Below, piece by piece: positions 16,902 through 26,365 of a stretch of DNA of 64,000 bases. The DNA is taken from the NCBI GenBank assembly GCA_949298955.1, contig CASFYQ010000004.1, positions 86,527 to 150,526 on the forward strand. Direction: 5' to 3'. Made by a program: the position numbers and the translations under genes. The notes under the pieces were generated by a model that was given only the letters and a program-made list of their open reading frames with translations, was not told where the DNA came from and made no database searches. The DNA is from an uncultured Bacteroidales bacterium. GTDB taxonomy: Bacteria; Bacteroidota; Bacteroidia; Bacteroidales; Barnesiellaceae. The first letter of the stretch is position 1. Each line of letters starts with the position of its first letter.

Positions 16902-19900
16902 ATGAATTTACTAACAAACACACTGCACAGAAGATGGTCATGTCTACTCGTGGCTGTCATCTTGATGTCTGGTTTACAGACGTTTGCTCAGTCTGGTGGT
17001 GGCAATTCGCTGACCGGTAAGGTGGTCGACGATTATGACCAACCCATTATCGGGGCAGTTGTCAAAGTTGCCGGTACCACTATCGGGCGTTCGACCGATG
17101 CGGACGGAGCTTTTGCTATGAAGAACGTACCCTCCGATGCGACCCTCGAGGTTTCGTATGTGGGCTATGAAAAACAGAGTATTCCGGTTAACGGAAAGAA
17201 CTTTATTCTGGTGAAATTGAAAGAAGCCAACCAGCTGCTCGACGAGGTTGTCGTGGTAGGTTACGGTACCCAAAAGAAAGTGAATCTGACGGGTGCTGTG
17301 GGAACCATTACGGCCAAGGAAATCAATGCCCGCCCGGTGAGCAACGTGGCCATGGCCTTGCAGGGTGCCGATCCTTCGTTGAACTTGACGATGCAGTCGG
17401 GGCGTTCCAGCGGTAGTTACGATATGAATATCCGCGGTGTATCGTCTGTCTCTACGTCCAATACCCCGCTGATTATGGTCGACGGTGTGGTGACCGAGCT
17501 GAATATGGTCAACCCCAACGACATCGAGTCGGTTTCTATTTTGAAAGATGCTTCGGCTGCCGCCATCTATGGTGCTACCGCGTCGAAAGGTGTTGTACTT
17601 ATTACGACAAAGACGGGTGCCGACCAGGCCGGCAAAGCTACGGTAAGCTTCAACGGCCGGTTCGGTTGGTCGCAGAATACGACATCGACCGACTATATGA
17701 CCTCGGGTTACGATCAGGTGAGCCTGGTCGACAAGGCCTACTACTCGCAGTATGCTACCAACTTTACCAACTATACGGCCGAGGAGATGCAGATGCTGTA
17801 TGAGCGCCGCAACGACAAGACCGAGCATCCCGACCGTCCCTGGGTAGTCCTGCAAGACGACGGTTCGTATCGGTACTATGCCAATTTCGACTGGTATCAT
17901 TATCTCTTCCGCAAAACCCGTCCGCAACAGGAATACAACCTCTCGATACGGGGAGGAAACGACCGGGTGAAATATTATGTGAGCGGCCGGTACAACCGCG
18001 AGGAGGGTATCTTGAACGTAACCCCCGATACCTACGACACCTATTCGACCCGCGCCAAACTCGATGTGAAAATCAAACCCTGGCTGCGCTATTCGAACAA
18101 CGTGAATTTCTTTAATTCGTCTTACAAATACAGCGGTCTTGCTACCATCAACTCGACCCTGATGGAGGTCGACAAAACCTTGATGGCTTCGTGGCCGGCC
18201 AAGACTCCCGAGGGGCTGCCGGTCTATGCCGAAACTCATGCCAACACTACCCTCAACGGTGCCGGTGCTTATCTGGTCGACGACCGTTCGCACCATCAGA
18301 ACAACCAAAAGTATATTATCATAGGCAACCGCTTCGACATCGATATTTTCAAAGACCTCGTCTTGACGGTCGATTACAGCTACAAATACCGCAAACGTCT
18401 CAACTCGGTGCGTAATTACAACCTGCACTACTCCAACAAGCAGGGCGAGGAGAAGACCATCATTACCGGTAACTTCAAGGATTACTATCGTGAAAATCAC
18501 TACGAGACCAACGAGCACAACTTGAATGCCTATGCTACCTATACCCACACCTGGAACAAGGCGCATAACTTTAAGGCTCTGGCCGGTTATCAGTATCGTG
18601 GCTCTCGCGACACCTATTTGCAGTTGCAGCAGCTGGCTCTGTTGAGCGAGAACATGTCGACCTTTGCCAACGCTACGGGTGATATTACTCGTGCTCAAAC
18701 CATCTCCGAGTGGCGTAACAGCGGTTTCTTCGGTCGTGTGAACTACGATTACAAAGGCCGTTATCTCTTCGAAGCCAGTGCCCGTTACGACGGTTCGTCG
18801 CGTTTCCGCAGCGATCACCGCTGGGTGTTCACCCCCTCGGCATCGGCCGGCTGGCGCATCAGCGAGGAGAGTTTCTGGGAGCCTATCAAAAATGTAGTCG
18901 ACAATGCCAAGATTCGCCTCTCTTACGGTAAACTGGCCAATCAAGACTCCGATGCCTATTCTTATATCGAGGAAATCTCTACCGGCAATACGATGAGCTA
19001 TACGCTCGACGGTACCTCGAAGTTGCAATATGCCAGCGTTTCCAACCCCAAGACCAGTTACCTCACTTGGGAAACCATTGCCACCTGGAACGTGGGTCTC
19101 GACTTGTCGTTCCTCGACAATCGCTTGAATTTCACCGGCGACTATTTCATTCGTGATACCGAGGGCATGTTGGGTAAATCGATTGTATTGCCCGGTGTCT
19201 TTGGGGCGATAGAACCCGATGAGAACTGTGCCGACCTGCGCACGAAGGGTTGGGAACTTGCTGTGGGCTGGAACGACTCGTTTGCATTGATGGGCAAGCG
19301 TTTCAATTATAGCATTTCGGCTACATTGGGCGATAACAAAACGGTTATTACCAAGTATAACAACCCCGAAAAGAACTTGACCGACTACTACGAAGGCATG
19401 GAGTGGGGCGAAATCTGGGGCTATCGGGTCGATGGTTTGTTCGCTACCGACGAAGAGGCTGCCGACTACACCTCGCGGGTGAACCAGGATGCCGTCAATA
19501 CCCGTATCCTCACCGACAAAGTGGAGCCTTACTATCGCGCCGGTGACTTGAAATTCCGCGACCTCGACGGTAACAACATCATCAATGCGGGTGACGAGAC
19601 CGCCGACAGCCCGGGCGACCGGGAGATTATCGGTAACACCACTCCCCGCTATTCATATAGCTTCCGTTTGGGTGCCGACTGGAACGGATTCGATATTTCG
19701 GCCTTCTTCCAGGGTGTAGGCAAGAGAGACTGGTACCCCGATTACCTCTCGACCGGTTTCTGGGGCCCTTATGCACGCGCATTCACGAGCTTTATCCCGG
19801 CCAATTTCATGGATCAGTGCTGGTCGGAGGATAACCCCGACGGATATTTCCCCCGTTTCCGTGGTTATCAGACTTTTGCTTCCAGTCAGCTGGGTGTGGC

Positions 19901-20153
19901 CAACGACCGTTATCTGCAAAATGCTTCTTACCTGCGGTTGAAAAACCTCACCATCGGTTATACCTTGCCGGTATTGAAAAAAGTCTTTACCAGATTGCGT
20001 GTCTATTTCACGGGTGAAAACTTGTGGTACTGGTCGCCGATGAAGAAGCATACCCTCTATATCGACCCCGAGGCTGCCGGACAGAACGACGGTACCGGTA
20101 TGGCATACAGCTACTCGCGTAACTTCTCGGTGGGTGTGGATATTACATTTTAA
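16902..20153 (+). CDS. SusC/RagA-family TonB-dependent outer-membrane transporter
   Basis: This 1083-residue protein has a signal peptide ending near LQTFAQ, a carboxypeptidase-regulatory-like domain (about 38-115: LTGKVVDDYDQPIIGAVV), the SusC hallmark DEVVVVGYGTQKKVNLTGAV, a plug domain (LIMVDGVV, IESVSILKDASAAAIYGA) and a long TonB-dependent beta-barrel. SusC proteins form the outer-membrane pore of a SusCD pair and import oligomeric ligands using TonB energy. The substrate cannot be read from the sequence. Its place between glpDT and phosphodiester-cleaving enzymes suggests a glycerophosphate-containing glycan or polymer. No clear promoter is visible in the 98 bases upstream, so it may rely partly on read-through from glpT. 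Confidence 0.93.
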   Translation: MNLLTNTLHRRWSCLLVAVILMSGLQTFAQSGGGNSLTGKVVDDYDQPIIGAVVKVAGTTIGRSTDADGAFAMKNVPSDATLEVSYVGYEKQSIPVNGKNFILVKLKEANQLLDEVVVVGYGTQKKVNLTGAVGTITAKEINARPVSNVAMALQGADPSLNLTMQSGRSSGSYDMNIRGVSSVSTSNTPLIMVDGVVTELNMVNPNDIESVSILKDASAAAIYGATASKGVVLITTKTGADQAGKATVSFNGRFGWSQNTTSTDYMTSGYDQVSLVDKAYYSQYATNFTNYTAEEMQMLYERRNDKTEHPDRPWVVLQDDGSYRYYANFDWYHYLFRKTRPQQEYNLSIRGGNDRVKYYVSGRYNREEGILNVTPDTYDTYSTRAKLDVKIKPWLRYSNNVNFFNSSYKYSGLATINSTLMEVDKTLMASWPAKTPEGLPVYAETHANTTLNGAGAYLVDDRSHHQNNQKYIIIGNRFDIDIFKDLVLTVDYSYKYRKRLNSVRNYNLHYSNKQGEEKTIITGNFKDYYRENHYETNEHNLNAYATYTHTWNKAHNFKALAGYQYRGSRDTYLQLQQLALLSENMSTFANATGDITRAQTISEWRNSGFFGRVNYDYKGRYLFEASARYDGSSRFRSDHRWVFTPSASAGWRISEESFWEPIKNVVDNAKIRLSYGKLANQDSDAYSYIEEISTGNTMSYTLDGTSKLQYASVSNPKTSYLTWETIATWNVGLDLSFLDNRLNFTGDYFIRDTEGMLGKSIVLPGVFGAIEPDENCADLRTKGWELAVGWNDSFALMGKRFNYSISATLGDNKTVITKYNNPEKNLTDYYEGMEWGEIWGYRVDGLFATDEEAADYTSRVNQDAVNTRILTDKVEPYYRAGDLKFRDLDGNNIINAGDETADSPGDREIIGNTTPRYSYSFRLGADWNGFDISAFFQGVGKRDWYPDYLSTGFWGPYARAFTSFIPANFMDQCWSEDNPDGYFPRFRGYQTFASSQLGVANDRYLQNASYLRLKNLTIGYTLPVLKKVFTRLRVYFTGENLWYWSPMKKHTLYIDPEAAGQNDGTGMAYSYSRNFSVGVDITF

Positions 20154-20172
20154 CGATTAAAACAGAACGACG

Positions 20173-21918
20173 ATGAAAAAGTTTTTATATATATCCAGCG
20201 TGTTGATCGGAGCCGCTTTGTTCGGCTGTACCGATTTGGATTTGATTCCCGAGGATACGGTTACACCCGAGTCTTATTTCTCGAACGAAACGGAGTTGCG
20301 CCTGTGGACCAATGCCTACTATGCCATGCTCCCCGATGCCGACGATCTTAACGACATGTGTGCCGACGATGTGGTAAAGAATATCCTTTCCAATGTCCTT
20401 TTGGGCAACCGGCTTCCGGCCACCGAGGGCGGCTGGAATTGGGGCGACCTGCGCAAAATCAATTTCTATTTCCAACATTGCGGAAACTGTGACGACATAA
20501 ATGCCCGCAACCACTACGACGGTTTCTCCTATTTCATGCGTGCCTTCTTCTATTACGAGAAAGTACAGCGCTATGGCGATGTGCCTTGGTACGACGTGGT
20601 AATCGGGTCGAAAGACAACGAGTTGCTCTACAAGGAGCGTGACTCGCGTAAAGAGGTGATGGCTCATGTCATGGCCGACCTCGACTCGGCTATCAACAAA
20701 CTGCCCGAAGCCCATACCCCCTACGAGGTGAACAAGTGGACGGCTCTGGCCCTGAAATCGCGGGCCGCGCTGTTCGAAGGCACCTTCCGCAAATATCACA
20801 ACCTGGGCGACTGGGAAGAGATGCTGCGACTCTCGGCCGATGCTTCGCTTGAACTGATACAGAAAGGTGGCTACTCGCTCTATAAAGAGGGTAGCACTCC
20901 CTACCGCGACCTCTTTGCCCGCCTCGATGCGCCTGCCGACGAGATTATTTTGGGCCGCCGTTACAGCACCGAGCTCTCGGTACTGCACAACACCCAGTTC
21001 AACTCGATGGCCGGTAACCAACGGGTATCGTTTACCAAGCGTTTTGTCGACCACTACCTCATGGCCGACGGCTCGCGCTACACCGATATTCCCGGACATG
21101 AGACGAAACAGTTTGTCGACGAGGTGACCGGCCGCGACCCGCGTCTGGCGCAAACCATCTTGACACCGGGTTATGTGCAGATGGGTACTGAGAAAGAGAT
21201 GATCAATACCTTGTCGAAATACACCTTGACCGGCTACCAGTATATCAAGTTCGTGATGGAACCCAAATACGACCAGTCGAACAAGTCGCCCATGTATTAC
21301 CCGCTCTTCCGCTTGGCCGAGGTTTACCTCAACTATGCCGAGGCCAAAGCCGAGCTGGGCACCCTCACGCAGAACGACCTCGATATTTCGGTCAACCTCT
21401 TGCGCGACCGCGTGGGCATGCCGGGCATCGACCTGGAGGAGGCCAACAACAACCCCGACCCCTACCTGATGGCCGACGTGACGGGCTATCCCAACGTGAC
21501 GAAGAGCAACATGACCGGTGTAATCCTGGAGATTCGCCGCGAGCGCACCGTCGAGCTTTGTCTCGAAGGCTTCCGCCAGTGGGATATGTTCCGCTGGAAA
21601 GAGGGTAAACAGTTCACCCACGAGTTCCATGGTGTCTATTTCCCTGGTTTGGGCAAATACGACCTCAACGGTGACGGACGTGACGAAACGGCTCTTTGGA
21701 AAGACGAGCCGGTATCGGGCCTTGGATTGACCAAATATCAGGTGGGTGTCGATTTCTTCCTCACCAACGATACCGAAGGCTACATGTGGCCTCATAAAGA
21801 TGTGAAACGTACCTGGGACGAAGACCGCGACTACTTGTGGCCTATCCCCACCGAAGAACGTGTGAAAAACCATAATCTCACGCAGAACCCGGGCTGGGAC
21901 GACGGTCTGTCCTTCTAA
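20173..21918 (+). CDS. SusD/RagB-family nutrient-binding lipoprotein
   Basis: The 581-residue partner of the preceding SusC carries a lipoprotein signal peptide with Cys19 (ALFGC), an N-terminal TPR-rich helical region (MRAFFYYEKVQRYGDVPWYD is the usual SusD signature area) and the C-terminal RagB/SusD domain with RRERTVELCLEGFRQWDMFRW. It is a surface lid that binds ligand and delivers it to SusC. The 19-base spacing from susC supports co-transcription. A strong hairpin just after the stop may lower expression of the genes behind it. Confidence 0.93.
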   Translation: MKKFLYISSVLIGAALFGCTDLDLIPEDTVTPESYFSNETELRLWTNAYYAMLPDADDLNDMCADDVVKNILSNVLLGNRLPATEGGWNWGDLRKINFYFQHCGNCDDINARNHYDGFSYFMRAFFYYEKVQRYGDVPWYDVVIGSKDNELLYKERDSRKEVMAHVMADLDSAINKLPEAHTPYEVNKWTALALKSRAALFEGTFRKYHNLGDWEEMLRLSADASLELIQKGGYSLYKEGSTPYRDLFARLDAPADEIILGRRYSTELSVLHNTQFNSMAGNQRVSFTKRFVDHYLMADGSRYTDIPGHETKQFVDEVTGRDPRLAQTILTPGYVQMGTEKEMINTLSKYTLTGYQYIKFVMEPKYDQSNKSPMYYPLFRLAEVYLNYAEAKAELGTLTQNDLDISVNLLRDRVGMPGIDLEEANNNPDPYLMADVTGYPNVTKSNMTGVILEIRRERTVELCLEGFRQWDMFRWKEGKQFTHEFHGVYFPGLGKYDLNGDGRDETALWKDEPVSGLGLTKYQVGVDFFLTNDTEGYMWPHKDVKRTWDEDRDYLWPIPTEERVKNHNLTQNPGWDDGLSF

Positions 21919-21925
21919 ACAATCA

Positions 21926-21961
21926 CGGAGAGAAGGAGATTGTACAGTCTCTTTCTCTCCG
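21926..21961 (+). terminator. Long hairpin after susD (attenuator or processing site)
   Basis: A 14-bp stem with one wobble pair (21926-21939 with 21948-21961) and an 8-base loop. No T-tract follows, so partial termination or stabilisation of the susCD message is more likely than full termination. Confidence 0.5.
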
Positions 21962-22009
21962 GTTACAGTTCAATAATTAACAGTAAATCTAATCTAAAAC
22001 AAAGTGGTT

Positions 22010-23785
22010 ATGAAACGAAAATTGACTTCTTGCCTGCTTGTTGCAGGATTTATGTTGGCATCGGTGCCCGGCGCATGGGCCACGACCTACTTTATCAAGC
22101 CCGACGGGTCGGATATGAACGACGGCTTGTCTTGGGAACAGGCGATTAGCTATGACTATTTCGCCGAGAACATGGAAGGAGGAAACTTTGCCGACGGCGA
22201 CGTGTTCTGTTTCGCCGGTGGTGTCTACAAACTCTCTTCGCCCGATTTCGACAAGTATCTGTCGGTGAACCGCAGTGTGACTTTCCTGGGTGGTTTCGAT
22301 CCCAACAGTACGGGCACGAATACCGAGATTACCTACCCTTCGCCCTACGAGACCGTGATTTCGGGCGGTATCGAGAGCGATGTGGCCGCCGTGCCCGGCA
22401 ACCGCACTCACTTGTGGTATATGGAGCGCAAAGACGGCGACCAGCCTGTGCGCATCAACGTAACGGTGAAAGGCTTCACTTTCAAACACGCTTTCCGCAA
22501 CTACGACAGTGCCAGTAGTTATAAAGGGGCGGTGATGGTGTTCAATACCGATTTGGATATGCAATGGTGTAACTTTATTCAAAATGGAGCCGCCTTTGTC
22601 GGAACATCGGGTTTGACACTTATTGCTTCTGAGGCAAATATCTCTGATTGTGTCTTTTCAGAAAACTTTTCTAGTGAGAAGGGTGCTGCCTTAGGATTGT
22701 TTATAAGCTCGGCTTATGCAGGAGATGAATATCTGACGCAAGCTGTGGTTCAACGTTGCCAGTTTACCGATAATTATTTTACGACCGACTATTATCCTGA
22801 AGCTGAATATGGCGAAGACGGTAAACCGGCTTATACCAATAAACTTCGCGGAACGGCAATCTTTTTGGGTAGCAATGACGAGCGTCTCCGCCTCTATTTG
22901 GTGAACAGTTTGGTGGCCGATAACTATACCGAAGGATTTGGTGTTATAATGGGTTATCCCGGAACGACGATGTATATGATTTCCAATACAATCGCTAATA
23001 AAGATTATAACTCTGAACAAGAAACTCGTACGGTTACTGCTAATAAAAATGGTACAAAGGATGTAGGCCGCGGTTTGGGGGTAATGAGCTATGGCGGATA
23101 CAATTATATGGCGAATAATTATATTGTGAATGGTGTTTTAGGCGAATCCGCACCTTCTAATCCTGCTATATTATTGAGCCGTAGTGGTGCGACTCGTCCG
23201 GGTACATGGAACAGTGGCGGTTATAATATTTCGGGTACGGCATGGTATTGTACCACTTGGACTACTCCGAGGGATCGTACGCAAACTCCCGAAATTCAAG
23301 CGACATCACTTTTGTATCTGAGCGATACCGACGCAGAAACGTATACCTATGCCAATGTCTTCGGCGACAACACCTTCGGCGACAACGGCGGTTTCAGCCA
23401 GACTTTGGCTCCGGTTTCGCCCGTGAAGAGCTTGACCATCGATGAACTGAATGCCTTGAAGACCGAATGGAATCTGCCCGAAAACATCAATCTCGCGGTT
23501 GACCAACGCGGTTTCAAACGTGCTTCGACCACTTGCGTAGGTTCGTATGATGCCGATGCTACCTCGGGTATTGCCGATGTAATCGCTGCCGACCGTCTGT
23601 CTGTCTGCACGCTGGGCAACGGACTCTTCTCGGTAAACGGTGCCCAGGCCGAGGCTACGGTCTACAACCTGAGCGGAAATGTCGTGAAGGTGGTTCCGGC
23701 CAACGACGTTATCGATCTCTCTTCGCTCGCCAAGGGTGTGTATATCATTCATGTCGATGGCGAAGCCTTCAAAGTGATTAAATAA
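22010..23785 (+). CDS. Secreted beta-helix (choice-of-anchor Q) protein with T9SS sorting domain
   Basis: This 591-residue protein starts at ATG 22010 (MKRKLTSCLLVAGF) with a signal peptide ending near PGAWA. The opening TYFIKPDGSDMNDGLSWEQA and the VTFLGGFDP segment match the modules of the giant protein at the left edge of the window, so this is a single-module relative. The C-terminus (AEATVYNLSGNVVKVV, LAKGVYIIHVDG) is a T9SS type A sorting domain, predicting surface display. It follows SusCD, the usual place for a surface glycan-binding protein or depolymerase, but no catalytic residues are recognisable. The middle part (about 22560-23330) is clearly richer in A+T than the flanks, as if that segment had been exchanged. 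Confidence 0.82.
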   Translation: MKRKLTSCLLVAGFMLASVPGAWATTYFIKPDGSDMNDGLSWEQAISYDYFAENMEGGNFADGDVFCFAGGVYKLSSPDFDKYLSVNRSVTFLGGFDPNSTGTNTEITYPSPYETVISGGIESDVAAVPGNRTHLWYMERKDGDQPVRINVTVKGFTFKHAFRNYDSASSYKGAVMVFNTDLDMQWCNFIQNGAAFVGTSGLTLIASEANISDCVFSENFSSEKGAALGLFISSAYAGDEYLTQAVVQRCQFTDNYFTTDYYPEAEYGEDGKPAYTNKLRGTAIFLGSNDERLRLYLVNSLVADNYTEGFGVIMGYPGTTMYMISNTIANKDYNSEQETRTVTANKNGTKDVGRGLGVMSYGGYNYMANNYIVNGVLGESAPSNPAILLSRSGATRPGTWNSGGYNISGTAWYCTTWTTPRDRTQTPEIQATSLLYLSDTDAETYTYANVFGDNTFGDNGGFSQTLAPVSPVKSLTIDELNALKTEWNLPENINLAVDQRGFKRASTTCVGSYDADATSGIADVIAADRLSVCTLGNGLFSVNGAQAEATVYNLSGNVVKVVPANDVIDLSSLAKGVYIIHVDGEAFKVIK

Positions 23786-23819
23786 TAAGAATCTTTAATT
23801 AAGTAGTTTTTTCATCGGG

Positions 23820-23856
23820 TATGCTGCCGGTGTTTTGCCGGCAGCATATCTTTCTC
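23820..23856 (+). terminator. Intrinsic terminator or attenuator before the NAGPA gene
   Basis: An 11-bp stem (23820-23830 with 23838-23848), loop tgttttg, followed by tctttctc. It excludes a start for the next gene at 23821 and suggests stepwise reduction of expression along the operon. Confidence 0.6.
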
Positions 23857-23889
23857 AAAACGGTTGTCAATGCCATGATTTGTCGTGCC

Positions 23890-26364
23890 ATGAAGATAAG
23901 TAAATGCCTGTTTTTGCTTTTGGCCCTTGTGACCGGCAATGCGTTTGCTTCGGTTACCTGGAAAGTGTGGAATACCGAATATCGGGTAGACACCACGTTT
24001 CATGCCCAAATAGGGCCCGGAACGACCCAGACCTCGTTGTTGCTCACAGGCCCCGATACCACCTTGACGGTATTTTATCTGACGGTCGACCTTACCAATC
24101 CCTATGTCGATATACGCACGGTGTGCGCCAAAGACCATCTGGCCGGAGCACAGACCGTGACCGATATGGCCGAGAGTCACAGCGTCGAGGGCGAAAGCCT
24201 CTATTTTGCCGGTATCAACGGCGGTTTCTTCGCCATGTCGGGGAAAGCCAACGACGGCAAGACCAGCATCGTGGGGCGGCCTCACCATGCCACCGTGGCC
24301 GAGGGTGAGATTTTCCGCACATCTACCTCGTCGATTTGTCGACACTTTGGCATCACGGCCGACAAGGTCCCTTACCTGAGCAACGCCTCGGTCGATTTCA
24401 CGGGAACCATCACATCGGCTACTCAATCCTATGAAATTTCGGGCGTGAATGTCGACGCCGCAAACAACAAACTGATACTTTATACCGATAAAATGCCGGG
24501 GCAAGTCACCCAGGTGACGAGCAACTCGTTCCCGCTGTATTACGAGATTGCCCTTTTGCCCAAATCGGGCGAGAAACTGGTGCCCGGCAAACCTTGCAAA
24601 ATGAAAGTCTCGGGCTCGTTGGCCCGGGGTACCAACATGGCCGTGCCCGACGGCGGCTATGTCATCAGCGGGAAAGGCATGTCGGGAGTCTTTATCCAAA
24701 GCCTGAACGATGGCGATGAGGTAGAGGTATACCTGCCCATGTCGTTCGATGGCGAGGAGGTGCTGGTCGACAATCTGGTGACCGGCAATCCCAAGATACT
24801 GGGGAACGGTACCGTACTCGATACCGAGGACGAGCGGAAGGATGCCGTAGAGTGGCACCCGCGCACCTCGATTGGATACAGCCGGGATAAAAAGACATTG
24901 ATTATGCTCGTCTGCGACGGGCGCACGTCGGTGTCGCGGGGTGTACGCACCCGCGAGCTGGCCGACCTCATGCGCTATGCCGGGGCTTACGAAGCCTTGA
25001 ATCTCGACGGCGGCGGTTCGAGCACTCTATATACCAGCATGCTGGGGGTGCGCAATCACCCCAGTTCCAACGGCGTGCAGCGCCAGGTGGGCGATGGCGT
25101 CTTTGTGGTCTCCACTGCGCCCAAGTCGATTTATATCGGAGGCATCGGCTTTGCTACGCCTCCGCACGTACTGGCGAAAGGCGAGAAATATACTCCCGAG
25201 GTCTATGGCTACAACGTCTACGGGCTGTTGGTAAGCACCGGGGTGACAAACTATACTCTCTCGTGCGACGAGCACATCGGACATATCGAGGCCGATGGAA
25301 AAACCTTTGTGGCCGACGGCAGCGGCAGCGGCAAAATCTATGCCCGCACCCCGGCCGGCTATACTTGCGAGATGGAAATCTCAATCCGCGAGAATATCGA
25401 GGACCTCTATTTCCGGCTCGACTCGGTCATCAACGATTGCCACTATCGCTACCCGGTCGAGGTATTTATGACCAACCTCAAAGGCGAGGAGGTGCCGATA
25501 GCGCCGCAAATGCTTTCGTGGCGCAGCTCCGACGAACAGGTGGCGGTGGTCGAGGAAGGCGTTTTGAGAGGCCTCGCGAGCGGTGTGGCCGAGGTTTACG
25601 GCTCGATGTCGGGATTTACCGATACGCTGCTGGTGAAAGTGCAGGAGCCTGTGCGCCACTGCATGAACCTGAACGACGGTTCGGCCGACTGGATGCGGGT
25701 GTCGTTCGTGACATCGGCCGGTTTCAAGAATACCTCGGTTACCAATTCGGTCGACAAGGGGCTGGAACTATCGTTCCTCTACAACAGCTCTTCGGCCAAG
25801 ACCATCACCCTGTCGGGCAATATCCCGTTGTACAGCTTGCCCGATACGCTGCGCATACATGTCAATCCCGGCGAAGCCCGAATGAAGAGCCTCTCCTGCA
25901 CGTTGCGGACCCCGTCGGGGTCGCATACCGTCGACCTGCCTGTCCCGGCAGTGGGGCGGGAGAGTGTGGCCGATATTGTTTTCCCCGATGCGCTGGGCGA
26001 GACTATCGATATGGCCAACTATCCCATCACGCTGTCGTATCTGACCCTGGGCTTGGATATGAATACCTTGGGCGAGACCTATCACATGACGATTCCCGCC
26101 GTAGAGGTAATCTATAATTATTACAACGAAAATGCGTCCGGTATCGAGTCGGTGGCAAATGCCGGTCTCGCCTGGACGGTCGAGGGGCGCACGGTGCTGC
26201 TGGGTCGCACCGCCGACCGCATCGAACTGTATAACGTCGGTGGCGGGCTGGTGGCTTTGGCCCGGGAGAGCGACCGCATATCGGCTCCCGGCGTGGGCCT
26301 CTATGTGGTGCGTGTGGTAAGCGACGGCCAATCTGTTTCGCAGAAAATATGGATAACGAAATAA
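23890..26364 (+). CDS. Phosphodiester glycosidase (NAGPA/DUF2233) with T9SS sorting domain
   Basis: The 824-residue product starts at ATG 23890, where a clean signal peptide begins (MKISKCLFLLLALVTGNAFA). The NAGPA/DUF2233 domain spans roughly residues 75-400, with GINGGFFAM, HPRTSIGYSRD, LIMLVCDGR, ELADLMRYAGAYEALNLDGG and GSSTLYT. This family includes the human enzyme that removes GlcNAc from GlcNAc-1-phosphate-6-mannose, so the expected reaction is cleavage of a sugar-1-phosphodiester. A Big_2-like Ig domain follows (SWRSSDEQVAVVEEG), then a beta-sandwich region that may bind carbohydrate, then a T9SS sorting domain (IELYNVGGG, GVGLYVVRVV). The enzyme is therefore likely displayed on the cell surface. 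The substrate is inferred from the glp genes and SusCD upstream. Confidence 0.85.
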   Translation: MKISKCLFLLLALVTGNAFASVTWKVWNTEYRVDTTFHAQIGPGTTQTSLLLTGPDTTLTVFYLTVDLTNPYVDIRTVCAKDHLAGAQTVTDMAESHSVEGESLYFAGINGGFFAMSGKANDGKTSIVGRPHHATVAEGEIFRTSTSSICRHFGITADKVPYLSNASVDFTGTITSATQSYEISGVNVDAANNKLILYTDKMPGQVTQVTSNSFPLYYEIALLPKSGEKLVPGKPCKMKVSGSLARGTNMAVPDGGYVISGKGMSGVFIQSLNDGDEVEVYLPMSFDGEEVLVDNLVTGNPKILGNGTVLDTEDERKDAVEWHPRTSIGYSRDKKTLIMLVCDGRTSVSRGVRTRELADLMRYAGAYEALNLDGGGSSTLYTSMLGVRNHPSSNGVQRQVGDGVFVVSTAPKSIYIGGIGFATPPHVLAKGEKYTPEVYGYNVYGLLVSTGVTNYTLSCDEHIGHIEADGKTFVADGSGSGKIYARTPAGYTCEMEISIRENIEDLYFRLDSVINDCHYRYPVEVFMTNLKGEEVPIAPQMLSWRSSDEQVAVVEEGVLRGLASGVAEVYGSMSGFTDTLLVKVQEPVRHCMNLNDGSADWMRVSFVTSAGFKNTSVTNSVDKGLELSFLYNSSSAKTITLSGNIPLYSLPDTLRIHVNPGEARMKSLSCTLRTPSGSHTVDLPVPAVGRESVADIVFPDALGETIDMANYPITLSYLTLGLDMNTLGETYHMTIPAVEVIYNYYNENASGIESVANAGLAWTVEGRTVLLGRTADRIELYNVGGGLVALARESDRISAPGVGLYVVRVVSDGQSVSQKIWITK

Positions 26365-26365
26365 T

